A DNA stretch of 7,849 nucleotides from Desulfotignum sp. (lineage in GTDB: Bacteria; Desulfobacterota; Desulfobacteria; Desulfobacterales; Desulfobacteraceae). The notes beneath the pieces were generated by a model. That model saw only the letters and a list, made by a program, of their open reading frames with translations. It searched no databases and was not told the origin of the DNA. The translations under genes were made by a program, and so were the position numbers. Location of the stretch: the NCBI GenBank assembly GCA_011390695.1, contig JAABRW010000464.1:1-7849 (forward strand), given 5' to 3'. How positions within the stretch are numbered: the stretch's first letter is position 1; the number at the start of each line of letters is the position of its first letter. Positions 6,352 to 7,849 of this stretch are shown piece after piece.

Positions 6352-6903
6352 TTATTCAGTATAGTCATGGAGCCACCATTCATCCCAGCCGGTTTGCATA
6401 ATGCTGCGGGCCATCTGTCTTCCTGTATCAGTTTTCAGCCGTTCCAGAACCACCAGGAGCCATTTGTCAGCAAAAGCCGCGCCAGTATCCTTGAGTTTTT
6501 TCAATTCTAGGATAAAAGACAGCTGGTCAGCATCTTTTGCCAAACGGGCCTCCCTGGTTTCCCCCAGGTTGAATTCTGAAATCAGGGATATGATATCTGC
6601 GCCAAAGGCAAGATCCTTTGTTAAATGGTCAATGGCTTTGGATTCATCGGTGGTGGAATAGTGTTTCTGCACATAGTTGAAGTCCCCGGTCCTGGCTTCA
6701 GCCATATCATGAACCAGTGCCATGGCCATGAGCCGTTCGCCATTGGCTTCAGGATCCAGGCGTGACATAACAAAGCAGATGAATGCCATGGTAAAACAAT
6801 GCTCTGCAATGCTTTCCCGGCCCGCTCCCAAAAAAGCATACCCTGACCGGTTCAGATCTTTTAAGATCCTGGCTTCAAACAATAGATTGGCAATCTGCTT
6901 CAT
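6352..6903 (-). CDS. HD-domain hydrolase, YfbR/HDDC2-like
   Basis: A 183-aa HD-superfamily metal-dependent phosphohydrolase. Related proteins (YfbR, HDDC2) remove the 5' phosphate from deoxynucleoside monophosphates; the substrate here is not established. Numbered from the ATG at 6903, the metal-binding set is complete: H35 (ESIAEHCF), H65-D66 (LVHDMAE, with E69) and D124 (AKDADQL, with D126). R19-S20-G21-Y22 near the N-terminus fits the conserved RxGW/Y-type entry, and the WW pair near the C-terminus is also visible. The protein looks all-helical, with no signal peptide. The frame stays open to a TTG at 6912, but the AGGA ribosome binding site (complement of 6913-6916) abuts that TTG and sits 9 nt before the ATG, so the ATG is chosen. 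It has its own promoter and seems to be a monocistronic gene. Unlike the HD protein next door, this one keeps its catalytic residues. Confidence 0.88.
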   Translation of the reverse strand: MKQIANLLFEARILKDLNRSGYAFLGAGRESIAEHCFTMAFICFVMSRLDPEANGERLMAMALVHDMAEARTGDFNYVQKHYSTTDESKAIDHLTKDLAFGADIISLISEFNLGETREARLAKDADQLSFILELKKLKDTGAAFADKWLLVVLERLKTDTGRQMARSIMQTGWDEWWLHDYTE

Positions 6904-6944
6904 TTTTATCAATCCTGGTAATTTCAGGTAACATTTCCTGGGTT

Positions 6945-6974
6945 TTTATAAAACAGGCCTGCAAAAAAAGTCAA
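6945..6974 (-). promoter_or_regulatory. Sigma-70-type promoter for the YfbR-like gene
   Basis: On the minus strand the -35 TTGACT (complement of 6969-6974) is separated by 18 nt from TATAAA (complement of 6945-6950), or by 17 nt from TTATAA shifted one base. Both hexamers are close to consensus. Transcription would start around 6937-6939, leaving a leader of about 35 nt with the AGGA site before the ATG at 6903. The promoter lies in the gap after the stop of the upstream ATPase gene, so the YfbR-like gene need not depend on read-through. Confidence 0.65.
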
Positions 6975-7001
6975 GAATTCCCGGGTATCCAAAGATGATT
7001 A

Positions 7002-7849
7002 TTAAAACTGATCCCAGGTAATGCGCAGAATTTCCTGGTAGGTGGTCTCGCCCTGCAGCATTTTTTTTATGCCGTTCTGGCGCAGCAGCACCAGTCCCTG
7101 TTCCATGGCCTTGTTCCGCATGGCTTTCAAGCTGCCATCCGGGGTGCTCATTTTTTTCAAAGATTCTGTATAAGGCAAAATTTCATAAATACCGATCCGC
7201 CCCTTATAACCGGTTCCCCGGCATTTGTTGCATCCTTTCCCATGACAAAGACTGACAGGACCGCTTTTTGCCACCACAAGCCCCAGCTCTGAAAGTTCTC
7301 TGGCATCCATTTCAATACCCTGAATGCAATAGGGACAGATTTTTCTCACCAGACGCTGGGCAACGACCCCGTTCAGGGAGGCATGCACCAGATATGGCGG
7401 TATGCCCAGATCCAGCAGCCTGAAAACAGCAGACACGCTGTCATTGGTATGCAGGGTAGACAGAACCAGGTGACCGGTCAAAGCAGCCTGTACTGCAGCC
7501 TGGGCGGTTTCAAGATCCCGGATTTCCCCCACCATGATAATATCCGGGTCCTGGCGCATGATATTGCGCAGCAACGACCCGAAGGTCACACTAACCGCCG
7601 GCTGAACAGAAATCTGGTTGAACTCCTCATGGATCATCTCAATGGGATCTTCAATGGTGGTAATATTCACCTCTGCAGATGAGAGCATGCGCAGACTGGA
7701 ATACAGGGTAGTGGATTTGCCTGATCCGGTGGGACCTGTTACCAGAACAATACCAAAAGGGAGGGTGATCAGTTTCTTGAATTTTGCAAAATCCTTTCCG
7801 GAAAACCCCAGTTTTTCAAGATCCTGGAACAGGATATCCGGATCCATGA
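7002..7849 (-). CDS. GspE/PilB-type secretion or pilus-assembly ATPase, C-terminal part
   Basis: Hexameric ATPase that powers type II secretion or type IV pilus extension from the cytoplasmic face of the inner membrane. Only the C-terminal 282 or so residues lie in the window; the frame continues past base 7849, so the first Met in view is not the real start and the N-terminal domains are missing. Counting from that Met: Walker A GPTGSGKST (38-46), Asp box TIEDPIE (64-70), Walker B DIIMVGEIRD (102-111) and His box TGHLVLSTLHTND (124-136). A four-cysteine zinc module follows (C171, C174, C206, C209), ending GCNKCRGTGYKGR. The zinc module and EIRD motif separate it from PilT-type retraction ATPases. 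GspE and PilB cannot be told apart without the N-terminus and neighbours. The intact 3' end stops with TAA at 7002-7004. Confidence 0.93.
   Translation of the reverse strand, partial: MDPDILFQDLEKLGFSGKDFAKFKKLITLPFGIVLVTGPTGSGKSTTLYSSLRMLSSAEVNITTIEDPIEMIHEEFNQISVQPAVSVTFGSLLRNIMRQDPDIIMVGEIRDLETAQAAVQAALTGHLVLSTLHTNDSVSAVFRLLDLGIPPYLVHASLNGVVAQRLVRKICPYCIQGIEMDARELSELGLVVAKSGPVSLCHGKGCNKCRGTGYKGRIGIYEILPYTESLKKMSTPDGSLKAMRNKAMEQGLVLLRQNGIKKMLQGETTYQEILRITWDQF

Noticed and set aside
6910..6912. TTG start for the YfbR-like gene
   Set aside because: The AGGA ribosome binding site directly abuts it, leaving no spacing; the ATG at 6903 has a suitable 9-nt gap.

Overview
The window reads as ordinary chromosomal backbone of a motile Gram-negative bacterium. 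The best guess is a sulfate-reducing Desulfobacterota (Desulfobacteraceae-like). That rests on the feel of the protein sequences, a base composition near half GC, a tRNA-Ser / dnaX / ybaB / recR order and an HD-domain gene leading into motAB; no marker gene here proves it. There are no insertion sequences, CRISPR arrays or phage genes.

Left half, plus strand (about 105-3278): a probable promoter precedes tRNA-Ser(GGA). Only 16 nt later comes dnaX (clamp-loader subunit), then ybaB/ebfC (nucleoid-associated protein), recR (recombinational repair) and a small YkgJ-type cysteine-cluster protein. Gaps are 17 nt, 4 nt and then an 11-nt overlap, so the four protein genes form one tight replication/repair operon. 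The tRNA is probably cut from the same transcript.

Middle, minus strand (6246 down to 3295): a motility operon. Its first gene encodes a degenerate receiver-like domain, a coiled coil and an HD-GYP-like domain that has lost several metal ligands. Three nucleotides after its stop begins motA, followed by motB 24 nt later. Both stator subunits carry the residues typical of the sodium-type PomA/PomB pair. This operon converges on the repair operon with a 16-nt gap and no visible terminator hairpin.

Right end, minus strand: a 105-nt spacer (6247-6351) holds a 3.5-copy heptamer repeat inside a potential stem. Beyond it lies a YfbR/HDDC2-type HD hydrolase gene with its own good promoter, then the C-terminal half of a GspE/PilB secretion or pilus ATPase that runs off the window.

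The observations most worth following are the apparently inactivated HD-GYP protein coupled to the stator genes, the sodium-type stator residues, the metal-binding protein overlapping recR, the A6 tract at the dnaX domain boundary, and the heptamer-repeat spacer.
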